NCBI GenBank assembly: GCA_020845755.1
Contig: JADLFE010000033.1
Span: 248,001 to 312,000, forward strand
Length of the DNA: 64,000 nt
Direction: 5' to 3'
DNA from: Phycisphaerales bacterium
GTDB taxonomy: Bacteria; Planctomycetota; Phycisphaerae; Phycisphaerales; UBA1924
A program made the position numbers and the translations under genes. Positions 10,145-19,888 of the stretch are shown in pieces. How positions within the stretch are numbered: the stretch's first letter is position 1; each line of letters begins with the position of its first letter. A model generated the notes under the pieces. It ran no database searches. It was not told the origin of the DNA and worked only from the letters and a program-made list of their open reading frames with translations.

Positions 10145-11860
10145 TCAGTTCTGCTTCGCGCCGCCGGCCGCCTTTTCAATATCGTCGAGTGACATGATCG
10201 GCTTCTTGGCCGCATCGGGCGCGGGGGTAATGTTGCACGAACTTCCGGGCTTTGCGTAGTAGAAGACCACGCTCGAGTATCCGAGGAAGTCTGTTGCCTT
10301 GCGCTGGTCGACGCCCGGCGAGGCTTCCATGTCGAAGACGAGGCGAGAGGTGAAGGGGACGGTGTCGAGGGCGCGGGTGCGCGAGCAGATGTTGAAGCCA
10401 CGGGTATCGCCCGTGCCGGCGAGGCGCATGCCGCGTGACCACGACCCAACGGCGACGTTGGCGAGGAACGGATGCGAGAAGACATCGTTGATATTCGGGT
10501 TCACGCCGCCGGCCCAGCCGTAGTAATCCTCGGTGCCGGTGCCGAAGTGGTCGGGGAATCCGCGGTCGTAGGCGGCGTCGACGTAGATCTTCTCGTCGCC
10601 CTCGCCCCACCAGCCGCGGGTGGGGTTGAGCACGCTCCACTGATCGCCGACGAGCACGCCCTGCCCCTTGATGTCGATGAAATTGATGTCGGTGAATTGA
10701 TCTCCGGGGTGCAACTCATCGGGGCGCCACGCGGCGTGGAAGTGCATCGAGCGCTCGTCCCATGTCCACCCGTCGACCATCGTCGTCACCTTCATGGGGA
10801 ACTCGCCGCGGCTCAGGCGCTCGACGGTGACGATCGCGCTCTGTTGGAACGGCATGGACCAGTTGCAGGTGAACACGCCGTCGGCGCTGGCGCGGTATCG
10901 GGTCGTGAAGTTGTTGATGGCGTTGGGTGAGCCGAAGAAATCGCCGAGCGGGCACCACGCCGTCTGCTCGCCATCGAAGTTCAATATCACCACCAGGTCG
11001 CGGAGCAGGTGCGGGAATTGACGGAGCACGCCGGGATCGATCTCGACACGGAAGCCGCGGAGCACCCCCGGGCCGCGGAGCACGCTGACGGCCGTCTGGC
11101 GGCGGCTGTCAGTGCGGGCGCGCTCGACGGCGCTGGGCGAGAGCGGGATCGGCGCGTCGATCGCCTTGGCGCACGCCGCGATCGCTTCGCGCTGTGTCTC
11201 GATCATCTCTCGCGTGAAGGTCTCGACGCGCGTGCCCTCGTCGTAGGCGCGCCAGTTGATGATGTTGTAGAACGGCGGCTTGTCGAACGTGACCTTGCAC
11301 GACTTGGCGAACGGGATGGGGAGGTAGACATCGCCAGCCCGCGCCGTGAAGCGTGCGAGCGGCGAGGGGATGCGCAACGTGTTCTTGCGCTGGGGCGGCT
11401 TGCCGTAGCTGTCGGGCCAGTCGTTGCTCGTGAGCAGTTCGATCCACGCGGCCTCGATGGCCGGAGTTTCCGAGCCGTCGAGATAGATGCGGACGGTGGG
11501 CCCGACTCGGTCGTTAAAGTCGTAGTAGAAGAACGGGGCCCAGAGGCGCGTGAGGCAGCCGGGGCCGCTGTGTTCCATGGCGACGAACTCGTGACGGCCG
11601 CCGATGGTCTCTTCGCGGATGAAGCCGGTGCCGTCGCTATCGGCGAACCAGCCGGGCCGGCCGCGAGCGGTTGATTCGCGGTTGTAGCTGCTGGCCTGCA
11701 TCTGCCTGAAGTCGGGGAAGCGAGCGAGCGCGTCGGGGTTGGACATCTCGGAGAGGAGCGAGGAGAAGGTGATGTCCTGGGCAGGGGCGGGGAGTGATAT
11801 CGCGGCCGCTGCTGTTGCAACAGCGACAAAGGATACACCCGGCCATGGGTTGGGCGCCAT
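10145..11860 (-). CDS. Secreted DUF2961 / glycoside hydrolase family 172 protein
   Basis: A 571-aa exported protein (signal peptide ending near 'LPAPAQD', residues 1-28). DUF2961 hallmarks are 'MEHSGPGCLTRLWAPFF' near the N-terminus, 'GQGVLVGDQWSV' and 'GTGTEDYYGWAGGV' in the C-terminal half. Characterised GH172 members are difructose-dianhydride synthases/hydrolases and exo-D-arabinofuranosidases; they assemble as trimers with Glu residues as catalysts. The Glu in the 'GTEDYYG' motif is present. Substrate cannot be read from sequence. No ribosome site precedes ATG 11860, but TGATACGCT ends 7 bases upstream. The MoxR gene lies 35 bases upstream on the same strand. Confidence 0.85.
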   Translation of the reverse strand: MAPNPWPGVSFVAVATAAAAISLPAPAQDITFSSLLSEMSNPDALARFPDFRQMQASSYNRESTARGRPGWFADSDGTGFIREETIGGRHEFVAMEHSGPGCLTRLWAPFFYYDFNDRVGPTVRIYLDGSETPAIEAAWIELLTSNDWPDSYGKPPQRKNTLRIPSPLARFTARAGDVYLPIPFAKSCKVTFDKPPFYNIINWRAYDEGTRVETFTREMIETQREAIAACAKAIDAPIPLSPSAVERARTDSRRQTAVSVLRGPGVLRGFRVEIDPGVLRQFPHLLRDLVVILNFDGEQTAWCPLGDFFGSPNAINNFTTRYRASADGVFTCNWSMPFQQSAIVTVERLSRGEFPMKVTTMVDGWTWDERSMHFHAAWRPDELHPGDQFTDINFIDIKGQGVLVGDQWSVLNPTRGWWGEGDEKIYVDAAYDRGFPDHFGTGTEDYYGWAGGVNPNINDVFSHPFLANVAVGSWSRGMRLAGTGDTRGFNICSRTRALDTVPFTSRLVFDMEASPGVDQRKATDFLGYSSVVFYYAKPGSSCNITPAPDAAKKPIMSLDDIEKAAGGAKQN

Positions 11861-11867
11861 GACCGCC

Positions 11868-11876
11868 AGCGTATCA
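11868..11876 (-). promoter_or_regulatory. Extended -10 element (TGA-TACGCT) for a leaderless transcript
   Basis: Minus-strand TGATACGCT ends 7 bases before the ATG of the DUF2961 gene, which lacks a ribosome site. Confidence 0.45.
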
Positions 11877-11895
11877 CGATTTCGGTCAATGCCGC

Positions 11896-12975
<1,080 letters not shown>

Positions 12976-13047
12976 CGCGAGCCTCCGTGCGGGGCGATGC
13001 GGGTTGCCCCACACGATGATACAGGGCAACGGTGGTTGTGGTGCTTC

Positions 13048-13083
13048 AAAAAGCGACAGGAGCCCCGGACCGTCCGGAGCCCC
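13048..13083 (-). terminator. Probable intrinsic terminator after the PDZ-protein gene
   Basis: Inverted arms 13059-13070 and 13072-13083 (two G-T or mismatched positions) are followed on the minus strand by U5 at 13052-13048. It lies ~65 bases after the PDZ gene stop and upstream of moxR. Confidence 0.5.
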
Positions 13084-13146
13084 CGTCAACGCACGCGGTC
13101 TGTGGCCGCCCGGAGTGAGGGCCGGGCGGGGTGATTCACTCTGAGA

Positions 13147-14343
13147 TCAGCGGCTCTTTTCCTTGAGCTGCTTTTCGAGCCTCTCGATGCGATCGGTCAG
13201 TTTGTCGATGGTGGAGTTGAGTTTGTCGATCTTCCGGGAGAGGTCGCTGCTCCCGGGCACCTCAAAGATCTGGTCCTGGTTGCGACCTATGACGATGGGC
13301 GCGTTGGGATCGAGCTGGAGGTTGCCGTTGCCGCGCGGCCCGATGCGCCAAGTGAACGCGTTGGAGTTTTCGAGACGCTTGATCGCGTCGTTCATCGCGT
13401 CGTGGAGTTGCTTGGTCTGCTCGGGGCTCATGCCCTTGATGCCCTCGAGCATCTTGAGCGATTCGCGGAGCTGATCGGCGGCGCCGTCGCCGCGGCCCTG
13501 CTGTCCCCACCACTGCTGGGCGTTGGCGTCACCCTGGTTCCAGACGTGCCCGAGTTTCTCGGCGTCATAGGCGTCGAGCTTGATCTTCACGTCCTGGGCC
13601 TTGCCCTTGCGGATGACCTTCAGCGAGATCTCATCGCCGGGCTTGGCCTCGCGCAGTTTGGCACGGATCGTCTCCTGCTCGATCGGCTTCTGCCCGTTGA
13701 ATTCGACGATGATGTCGCCGACCTCAACGCCGGCCTTGGCGGCGGGCAGGCCCTCGAGCACACGGTCGACCATCACGCCGCTCTCGTAGTTCAGGTGCTC
13801 GAGCACCGCCTCGTCGGCGTCGGACATGGTGACGCCGAGCATGACCGGCGGGGGGGTTTCGGGCTGGAATTGGCCGCGGAGTTGCGGCTGAATCTCGATG
13901 ATGCCGTTCTCTCGCATCTGTGGCGAGAGTTGCAGCCATGGCGCGTTGTCCAGTCGCAGAACACGTCCGCCGCGCACGGCTCGTCCCACGTCGAAACGCG
14001 TCGCTTCTTTGCCGTTTTCATCCTTGATGATGATGGCGTCGCGACGGCGTTCGATGCGATCCTCGGGCACGGGCTTGCCGTTAACCTCGGCGGAAACCTT
14101 GCCGTCCTTGATCGTGACGGTGTAGGTCTGACCGTCGTTGCTGCGGCTGATCGTCATGACCGACGATCCGGCCATCTGGTCTTCATCGCCGCCGAGCGGC
14201 TTGCCGAACTCACCACGGACCTTGGGCTCTTCGGCTTCCTTCTTTTCGCTCTGGGCGACGGCGGCCGAGGCAATCGACAATCCGACGATCGCGACGAGCA
14301 CGCCGGGGCGGATCTTGAGGTGGGTCGGGTCGGTGATCTTCAT
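13147..14343 (-). CDS. Secreted PDZ-domain protein with C-terminal coiled coil
   Basis: A 398-aa exported protein (signal peptide residues 1-31, cleavage near 'AAVAQSE'). The N-terminal half is acidic and lysine-rich. A PDZ domain at about residues 170-265 carries 'MLGVTMSDADEAVLEHL', 'GLPAAKAGVEVGDIIVEFNG' and 'KPGDEISLKVIRKGKAQDV'. The last 35 residues are a heptad coiled coil ('DKLNSTIDKLTDRIERLEKQ'). No protease domain is attached, so it is an adaptor or substrate sensor, not a DegP/DegS enzyme. GGGAGA precedes the ATG at 14343. It is the third gene after an ECF sigma factor and a membrane protein, an arrangement that suggests a role in envelope sensing. Confidence 0.82.
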   Translation of the reverse strand: MKITDPTHLKIRPGVLVAIVGLSIASAAVAQSEKKEAEEPKVRGEFGKPLGGDEDQMAGSSVMTISRSNDGQTYTVTIKDGKVSAEVNGKPVPEDRIERRRDAIIIKDENGKEATRFDVGRAVRGGRVLRLDNAPWLQLSPQMRENGIIEIQPQLRGQFQPETPPPVMLGVTMSDADEAVLEHLNYESGVMVDRVLEGLPAAKAGVEVGDIIVEFNGQKPIEQETIRAKLREAKPGDEISLKVIRKGKAQDVKIKLDAYDAEKLGHVWNQGDANAQQWWGQQGRGDGAADQLRESLKMLEGIKGMSPEQTKQLHDAMNDAIKRLENSNAFTWRIGPRGNGNLQLDPNAPIVIGRNQDQIFEVPGSSDLSRKIDKLNSTIDKLTDRIERLEKQLKEKSR

Positions 14344-14400
14344 GAACACATCTCCCAAAGGACAATCCAAATACGGGCACGGGCCCGCGCGTGCAGTCGA

Positions 14401-15066
14401 TTACATCGAGTCGGTCGAGGCGGGACGGATATCAACCTCCGCCGGACGCACGTTGCCGAATTCATCGGTCGAGAGCATGCGGAGGTCGGGGACCTCGACG
14501 CGCTCGACGATCTGACGGACGAAGTAGACCTCGTATCCCTTACCATTCGCGGCCGGGTTGGTGCGGAGCAGAAGCTTGGTCGGCATCTCGCCCAGGACAC
14601 GCTTTTCCTCGGCGCCCTTGTCGAAGTACGCGCTGAGCGCGTCGGCGGCGTTCTTCACCAGGCGCGAGCCCGCGTCCACCACGCCGGAGCCGACCCCGGC
14701 CTCGTTGGACTTGATGATCGGAGGCTGACTTGTGCCGAGGTGACCCGACGACACCCACGCCACGCCCAGCACCGCCGCCGCCACCCAGCCGGCCCAGCGG
14801 CCGATCCACCAGGTCTGCTGACGCGACGGAAAGTGCAGTGTGGGGGCTTCGTCGGGAAGTTCAACCTGTAAGGCGACCGCGATGGACTCGTCGACCGCAC
14901 GCATCAGGCACGCCTGGTGGCGCTGCGCCATGGCCAACTCGCGCCATACTCCCTGATCGCTCAACGCAAGAGCGTCGAGGGATGTCCAGTCGGCGTCGCG
15001 GGCCGTCCCGTCAACCACGCGGCTGATCAGCAGGTCGCGATCGGGTTGTTCCTGTGACGGTGCCAT
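14401..15066 (-). CDS. One-span membrane protein, putative anti-sigma factor
   Basis: A 221-aa protein. An N-terminal cytoplasmic region of ~85 residues begins 'PDRDLLISRVVDGTARDADW', resembling the short helical anti-sigma domains encoded after ECF sigma genes. One transmembrane helix lies at about residues 93-110 ('WWIGRWAGWVAAAVLGVAW'), and a ~110-residue outer domain follows. It lies between the sigma gene and the PDZ gene. No zinc-binding HxxxCxxC motif is visible, so it is not a classical ZAS anti-sigma. Its function is inferred from position and topology. GGAGCGAG precedes ATG 15066. Confidence 0.6.
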   Translation of the reverse strand: MAPSQEQPDRDLLISRVVDGTARDADWTSLDALALSDQGVWRELAMAQRHQACLMRAVDESIAVALQVELPDEAPTLHFPSRQQTWWIGRWAGWVAAAVLGVAWVSSGHLGTSQPPIIKSNEAGVGSGVVDAGSRLVKNAADALSAYFDKGAEEKRVLGEMPTKLLLRTNPAANGKGYEVYFVRQIVERVEVPDLRMLSTDEFGNVRPAEVDIRPASTDSM

Positions 15067-15180
15067 GAATCTCGCTCCAGCGGCCCCCACGCGGAGGCCT
15101 TCCAACACACCAGATGCGCCCCACGCCGCGATCCGTCGAAATCCATCAAATTCGGACGGGCCGGGGCGCGAAGGGCCTTC

Positions 15181-15873
15181 TTACAGGACACTCCCGATGA
15201 CCTTGCCGCGGACTGGTGATTCGACCTTTCGACCCGCCCCGCCGCTGGTCGCCATCTCGCGCAGCATTTTGCGGGCCCGGGCGATCCGTGTTTCCACCGT
15301 GGTTTCCGGCAACCCAACCAACTCGCCGATCTGTCGATACGACAAATCCCGGAGGGTCTTGAGGAGCAATGGCTCGCGATACCCCTCGGGCAATTCCATC
15401 GCCAATTCCAAGAGTCGGCGGCCTTCCTCGCGGTCTTCGTTGAGCGCAACGCTCGCGCCGCCGCCGAGAGCGACCGCTGCCAAGGGCTCGTCCCCCACAA
15501 GCGGCTTGGGCTCGGGCCGATACTTTCGGGCACGAGCCGCGAGGCGCGCGGAGTTGATCGCGACGGTGCGCAGCCACGAACGGAAGGAGGCGGGATCGCG
15601 GAGTTCGCCTGAGTGACGCACCACACTGACCGCGACTTCTTGGAGAAGGTCGTCAAGATCGGCCCAGACGGGCTTGTGGGCCAGCAGTATGGCCGCCACC
15701 CAGCGTCGGTTCTGCTCCCAGAGCACGCGGAGGGCGTCCCGGTCGCCAGCGAGAGCGGCGGCGGTCAGAATTTCTGGGTTTGTTTGGTGCTTGTGAGTTG
15801 GCGTGGTGTGATCGGGGTGCGTACCTGCGTTCGGGCGCTCCACGCCGTGGGTTTGCTCAGATTCACCTGACAC
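15181..15873 (-). CDS. ECF-type RNA polymerase sigma factor
   Basis: A 230-aa sigma-70 family protein. Region 2 includes 'ADLDDLLQEVAVSVVRHSGE' and 'FRSWLRTVAINSARLAARAR'. Region 4 includes 'ELPEGYREPLLLKTLRDLSY' followed by 'QIGELVGLPETTVETRIARA' (helix-turn-helix). A ~40-residue polar N-terminal extension and a basic tail are extra. The start is GTG at 15873 with GGAG eight bases upstream. The next two genes on this strand encode a one-span membrane protein and a PDZ protein, so release of the sigma factor is probably controlled at the membrane. The target regulon is unknown. Confidence 0.9.
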   Translation of the reverse strand: MSGESEQTHGVERPNAGTHPDHTTPTHKHQTNPEILTAAALAGDRDALRVLWEQNRRWVAAILLAHKPVWADLDDLLQEVAVSVVRHSGELRDPASFRSWLRTVAINSARLAARARKYRPEPKPLVGDEPLAAVALGGGASVALNEDREEGRRLLELAMELPEGYREPLLLKTLRDLSYRQIGELVGLPETTVETRIARARKMLREMATSGGAGRKVESPVRGKVIGSVL

Positions 15874-16044
15874 ATGGAACTCCGCGGGCGGGGTTGCCTG
15901 ACACGCTCCCCTTTACTGGGATGCGCGCCACGCCCCTTTCCGTCATCGACCGGCCCATCCGACCGCCGCGATACTTCCTCCCGCGTTATCCGCCCCTGAT
16001 CAGGGAGCCCGCAGTCTGCTTTGACGCGGCCGACACTTCCGTGT

Positions 16045-16053
16045 TGCTATCGT
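16045..16053 (+). promoter_or_regulatory. Extended -10 element (TGC-TATCGT) for leaderless tatC
   Basis: TGCTATCGT ends 8 bases before the tatC ATG at 16062. TTGACG at 16021-16026 is a possible -35 box. No ribosome site is present. Confidence 0.45.
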
Positions 16054-16061
16054 GACGCCCG

Positions 16062-17423
16062 ATGGAAGAGGCGCGTTCCGTGGTGCGGCGAATCGTCAGG
16101 CCGGGAGAGGACACTCCCGACGCCAAGACGATGTCGTTCCTGGATCACCTGGATGAATTGCGTTCGCGGCTCATGTGGGCGATGATCGGGCTACTCCCGA
16201 TCCTGATCGCGGCGTTGTACTTTGGGCCGCAGATGCTCGAACTGATCGTGCATCCCGTGCTGGTCAAACTCCGTGAAGCCGGGCAGCCGCCGGAGATGCA
16301 GTCGACCAGCCCGTTCGAAACGTTCTTCACCTATATCAAACTGTCGCTGATTGTAACGCTGATCGTTGGTGGGCCGTGGGTCTTGTGGAACTTGTGGAAG
16401 TTCGTGTCGCCGGGCTTGTACATCAACGAGCGGAAAATCGTGCGCCTGATGATTCCGCTCAGCGGCCTGCTGTCGGTGTTGGGCGTGGCGTTTCTCTGGG
16501 CCGTCGCGCTTCCGACGACGCTCTTCTTCATGATCAACTTCAGCACCGACATCGGGCGCGACTATGTCAAGCCATCGCCGATTCCTCCCGGGGTCGTCCT
16601 CGCGCAGATCCCGGTGCTGACCGCCGATCCGCCCGAACCCAAGATAGGCGAGGCGTGGATCAACTCCACGTTTAACGAGTATCGCGTGTGCCTGCGCGAG
16701 GCGGATCAGGGCGTGGCGCCGTTGCTGTGGTCGATCTCCGGCGCGACGGTCAAGCCCGGCGTGGGGAGCGCCACGCTCAAGCAGCAATACAAGGTCGACG
16801 ACTACACCGACACCTTCCTCTCATTGGCGCTGGGATTTGCGATCGCGTTTCAGACACCCGTGGTGGTGCTCATCCTCGGCTGGCTGGGAATCGTCGACCA
16901 GGCATTCCTGCGCAAGTATCGGCGTCACGCCATCATGGCCAGCGCCGTTGTGGGCGCGCTCGCCACGCCGGGCGATCCCAGCATGATGCTGCTGCTCGGC
17001 ATCCCGATGTGGCTGCTGTATGAGTTGGGCGTGCTGCTGCTCCGGCTGATACCGCCCAGGCGCGGAGAAGTTGAGGACGTTCCGATCGATCCCGACGAGG
17101 GTGAATCGTCGGGACCCGGTGCGTCGACGCCGAATCCACCCCCCCCATCTCCGCCGACAGACAACTCCTCCGACGAGCGATTCCAGAACGCGTCATGGCG
17201 GCCAAAGTCCTACTTCGACCCCACGGGCGAGAAATACTCGCCCGACGAAAAGCCCGGCGAGCCCGCGACGCAGAGCGAATCTCCTCCGGCAGACGGAGGC
17301 GCGAATTCAACCGACGCGCCCAGCGCTCCATCCGTCGAGCCGCCCGCGTCGGACACTCCGCCGGCGAAGATTGATCCATACAGCAATCCGCACGGCGGGG
17401 ACAACGCGGGGCGACCGACATGA
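16062..17423 (+). CDS. tatC: Sec-independent protein translocase TatC, with periplasmic insert and C-terminal extension
   Basis: A 453-aa protein, against ~250 aa for typical TatC. The core is clear: 'MSFLDHLDELRSRLM' (residues 24-38, signal-peptide-binding N-terminus), 'FETFFTYIKLSLIVTL' (TM2), 'GLYINERKIV', 'FLSLALGFAIAFQTPVVVL' (TM4) and 'LLLGIPMWLLYELGV' (TM6). About 75-80 extra residues sit between TM3 and TM4 (roughly 160-240), in the periplasmic loop. A ~115-residue Pro/acid-rich cytoplasmic tail follows residue 338. TatC forms the twin-arginine receptor with TatA/TatB, which are not in the window. The stop overlaps tadA by four bases. It is probably leaderless. Confidence 0.94.
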   Translation: MEEARSVVRRIVRPGEDTPDAKTMSFLDHLDELRSRLMWAMIGLLPILIAALYFGPQMLELIVHPVLVKLREAGQPPEMQSTSPFETFFTYIKLSLIVTLIVGGPWVLWNLWKFVSPGLYINERKIVRLMIPLSGLLSVLGVAFLWAVALPTTLFFMINFSTDIGRDYVKPSPIPPGVVLAQIPVLTADPPEPKIGEAWINSTFNEYRVCLREADQGVAPLLWSISGATVKPGVGSATLKQQYKVDDYTDTFLSLALGFAIAFQTPVVVLILGWLGIVDQAFLRKYRRHAIMASAVVGALATPGDPSMMLLLGIPMWLLYELGVLLLRLIPPRRGEVEDVPIDPDEGESSGPGASTPNPPPPSPPTDNSSDERFQNASWRPKSYFDPTGEKYSPDEKPGEPATQSESPPADGGANSTDAPSAPSVEPPASDTPPAKIDPYSNPHGGDNAGRPT

Positions 17424-17920
17424 ACTCCGCGGATCGTGAATCGCCGCGCGTGAGCACGCTCGACCTCTCAATGATGGAGCGTGCCCTGCAATTGGCCGAT
17501 CGGGCCGCGTCGCTGGGCGAGGTGCCCGTTGGCGCCGTGGTCTATCGCACGTCCGACGCGACGATCGTCGGCGAGGGCTTTAACCGGCGTGAGATCGACA
17601 AGGACCCCGCGGCCCACGCGGAGTTCGCGGCGATCATGGGCGCGTGCAGGACGCTCGGCGATTGGCGGCTCAACGACTGCTCGCTGGCGGTAACGCTCGA
17701 GCCGTGCCCGATGTGCGCGGGGCTCATCGTGAACGCGCGGGTGGGCCGGGTGCTTTACGGCGCCGATGACCCCAAGGCCGGGGCGTGCCGCTCGCTGTTT
17801 GCGATCACGACCGATGCACGACTGAATCATCGCACGGACTTGATCGCGGGTGTCATGTCGGAAGAGTCCGCGTCAAAACTCCGCGCGTTCTTTCGATCGC
17901 TGCGCGCACGGGGAGGATGA
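17420..17920 (+). CDS. tadA: tRNA-specific adenosine deaminase / nucleoside deaminase
   Basis: A 166-aa zinc-dependent deaminase. The catalytic 'HAEFAAI' (H66, E68) and 'LEPCPMCAGLIVNARV' (C96, C99) motifs match TadA, which converts A34 to inosine in tRNA-Arg(ACG); 'ARVGRVLYGADDPKAG' is also typical. A guanine or cytosine deaminase of the same fold cannot be fully excluded. The ATG overlaps the tatC stop (ATGA), and the stop in turn overlaps the acetyltransferase start, so three genes are translationally coupled. Confidence 0.88.
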   Translation: MNSADRESPRVSTLDLSMMERALQLADRAASLGEVPVGAVVYRTSDATIVGEGFNRREIDKDPAAHAEFAAIMGACRTLGDWRLNDCSLAVTLEPCPMCAGLIVNARVGRVLYGADDPKAGACRSLFAITTDARLNHRTDLIAGVMSEESASKLRAFFRSLRARGG

Positions 17921-18495
17921 ACATGGGACGGATCGTGCCGTGCGAGTTTCCGATGAAAGGCGGCGGGGTGTGCGTGGTGCGCTCGCCGGAGGAGCACGAG
18001 GCCGCGGCGGTGCTCGAGTGCGCCCGCGATGTCTTCTCAACGTCTCGGTTCACGCTCACCCAGGCGGATGAGTTCACCTACACCGTCGAGCAGGAGGCAG
18101 AACTGATCCACCAGCGGACACTCGACCCGCACGCGCTGTTCCTCGTCGCGTGCCAAGACGCCGCCGACGGCACGATGATCGGAATCTCCAATGTCTGGCC
18201 CGGGCCCAAGCGAAAGGTGCGCCACGTCGGCACGATCGGGATGAGCGTTCACTCCGCGTATCGCTTCCGCGGGATCGGCAAGGCGCTGATGCGGGCGATG
18301 ATCGATTGGGGTGAGAGCGTGCCCACGCTCCACATGCTCGACCTGGCGGTGTACGCGGCAAACACACCGGCGCGAAAACTCTATGAGTCGTTCGGCTTCG
18401 TGCAGCACGCCTATCTCCCCGACGGATGCCGGCACGACGACGGCACGCTGTGGGACCAGGTCTTCATGCACCGCAAACTGCACCAGAAACCGTGA
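17917..18495 (+). CDS. GNAT family N-acetyltransferase
   Basis: A 192-aa protein with the GNAT acetyl-CoA fold. The pyrophosphate-binding motif A is 'IGMSVHSAYRFRGIGKALM' (about residues 108-126), followed by motif B 'LDLAVYAANTPARKLYESFG'. Transfer of an acetyl group to an amine is implied; the acceptor is unknown. The ATG at 17917 overlaps the tadA stop (ATGA), with GGGGAGG just before it; a second ATG two codons later (17923) is also possible. Confidence 0.85.
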   Translation: MNMGRIVPCEFPMKGGGVCVVRSPEEHEAAAVLECARDVFSTSRFTLTQADEFTYTVEQEAELIHQRTLDPHALFLVACQDAADGTMIGISNVWPGPKRKVRHVGTIGMSVHSAYRFRGIGKALMRAMIDWGESVPTLHMLDLAVYAANTPARKLYESFGFVQHAYLPDGCRHDDGTLWDQVFMHRKLHQKP

Positions 18496-18651
18496 TCTCT
18501 CGGTGAAACACCGCGTTGCACAGAGGAGGAGGAGAGAACATGCTGAGTCAACCGTTCGCGGCGGTGGCGTTTCTCCTTGGTGCGAGCGCACCTGGTGCTC
18601 GTGCGCCGTGCCCTGTCCTGCTCCCCGATCCACGCGTTTGAACAGATCTCC

Positions 18652-19485
18652 ATGCCCGAACTTCCCGAGGTTGAGTCGACGCGACGCTCGCTCCTGCCCT
18701 TGCTTGGCGGGCGGGTGGTCTTTGTTGATCTGCGCCGGAGCGATATCGTCGAGGGGTCGCACACCCCGGCCGCATTGCTCTCGGGGTCGTCGATCCTCGC
18801 GCTGCACAGGCGCGGCAAGCAACTCGCGATCGAAGGAACCCGCGGCGTCGTGCTTGTTCACCTCGGAATGACCGGACAACTCGAGTACTCGGCTCCGGAC
18901 TCCCACGAGCAACAGACACACGATCGCCACACGCACGCGATCTGGTCGCTCAAACTTGCCAACCCGCCCGGATTGGACGGTGTTCTGTGGTTCCGCGATC
19001 CGCGGCGTTTCGGCGGCCTCTGGACGTTCGCATCGATGAATGAGGTTCATGAGCGATGGAGTGCTCTTGGCCCGGATGCGCTGACGATCTCTGGTAAAAA
19101 CCTCGCACGCGCGATCGCGGAGAACAGGCGCGCCATCAAGGCGGCGCTCCTCGATCAGGGTGTGCTCGCTGGCGTGGGAAACATCTACGCGGACGAGGCG
19201 CTTTTTCGCGCCGGAATCAGACCTGGAAAGATCGCTGCACGAATCTCACGCGTGCACTCCGAGCGACTGGCGAACGCAATCCGCGAAGTACTCGGTGAGT
19301 CGATTCAATCCGGGGGCTCAACACTCCGCGACTATCGGAACGCCGCGGGGCAGGCCGGAAGTTTTCAGTCACGCCACCGCGTCTATGGACGCGGCGGCGA
19401 GGCGTGCGTGGTGTGCGGTACACGCCTGACCCAGACCACAATCGCCCAACGCACCACCGTCTTCTGCCGGTGCTGCCAGCACTGA
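18652..19485 (+). CDS. mutM: Formamidopyrimidine-DNA glycosylase
   Basis: A 277-aa base-excision repair enzyme that removes 8-oxoguanine and formamidopyrimidines and cleaves the abasic site. Pro2-Glu3 of 'PELPEVEST' provide the catalytic N-terminus, which fixes the start at 18652. Other motifs are 'LVHLGMTGQL', 'RDPRRFGGLW', 'GVGNIYADEALFRAGI' and a C-terminal zinc finger ('CVVCG...FCRCCQ', residues 252-276). A helix-two-turn-helix is included. The second Cys pair reads CRCC, with Arg replacing the usual Pro. It is not coupled to neighbours; no ribosome site is evident. Confidence 0.93.
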   Translation: MPELPEVESTRRSLLPLLGGRVVFVDLRRSDIVEGSHTPAALLSGSSILALHRRGKQLAIEGTRGVVLVHLGMTGQLEYSAPDSHEQQTHDRHTHAIWSLKLANPPGLDGVLWFRDPRRFGGLWTFASMNEVHERWSALGPDALTISGKNLARAIAENRRAIKAALLDQGVLAGVGNIYADEALFRAGIRPGKIAARISRVHSERLANAIREVLGESIQSGGSTLRDYRNAAGQAGSFQSRHRVYGRGGEACVVCGTRLTQTTIAQRTTVFCRCCQH

Positions 19486-19888
19486 CCGCGACGTCTTGTG
19501 GAATTCCCCGACGTTTTGCACAATGCGCCGTGTGGGGTCGCGTGTTAGTTATCACAAAGACTCAAGGTCCGAGGAATTGGTCTCTTTCTGAGAGAGGAAA
19601 GAATCAATTTCAATCATCACCGTAGGAAGCCTTGTCGGGTGGTGGACAACATCGGGAATGTTCCGTAAGACCCGAATTTTCAAGCACTTATAAGCGAAGT
19701 CCGGGAGAAGAAACTGTCGCTAGTGTGGCGATGGCGCGCGGCCCTGCGTGGTGTCGAGACAAGCACCTGTGGCTGACCGGGTAAAGGACCCAGCGGCAGT
19801 GCTCGGCATGGCGCGCCCCGGCCAGGGTTTCCACATGCCTTGCACAGACGCTGCCGACAGGGAGCCAACCGGGATATCCCGGTGGGGA
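19486..19888. other. 403-base gene-free region between mutM and dnaA ends
   Basis: Convergent 3' ends meet here. The first ~200 bases are AT-richer than the window average and hold no credible reading frame. Bases ~19740-19860 can form nested pairings (ccctg...cagggag; ggcatg...catgcc; gggt-aaag-gaccc), so a structured RNA or long dnaA 3' region is possible. I found no match to DnaA boxes with fewer than two mismatches. Confidence 0.4.
19868..19883. repeat. Perfect 16-bp palindrome after dnaA
   Basis: accgggatatcccggt is its own reverse complement and starts five bases beyond the dnaA stop codon. It could form a 3' hairpin for the dnaA message (no U run follows) or be a protein-binding site. 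Confidence 0.5.

Noticed and set aside
19690..19870. RNase P or SRP RNA
   Set aside because: Fragments such as agtccggg recall RNase P, but the conserved GAGGAAAGTCC and ACAGAA elements and the SRP GGTCAGG...GGAAGGAAGCAGC loop are absent on both strands.
19486..19888. Possible replication origin next to dnaA
   Set aside because: The closest DnaA-box-like sites (ggtggacaa, ttttgcaca) have at least two mismatches to TTATCCACA and are not clustered; no AT-rich 13-mers or dnaN neighbour.
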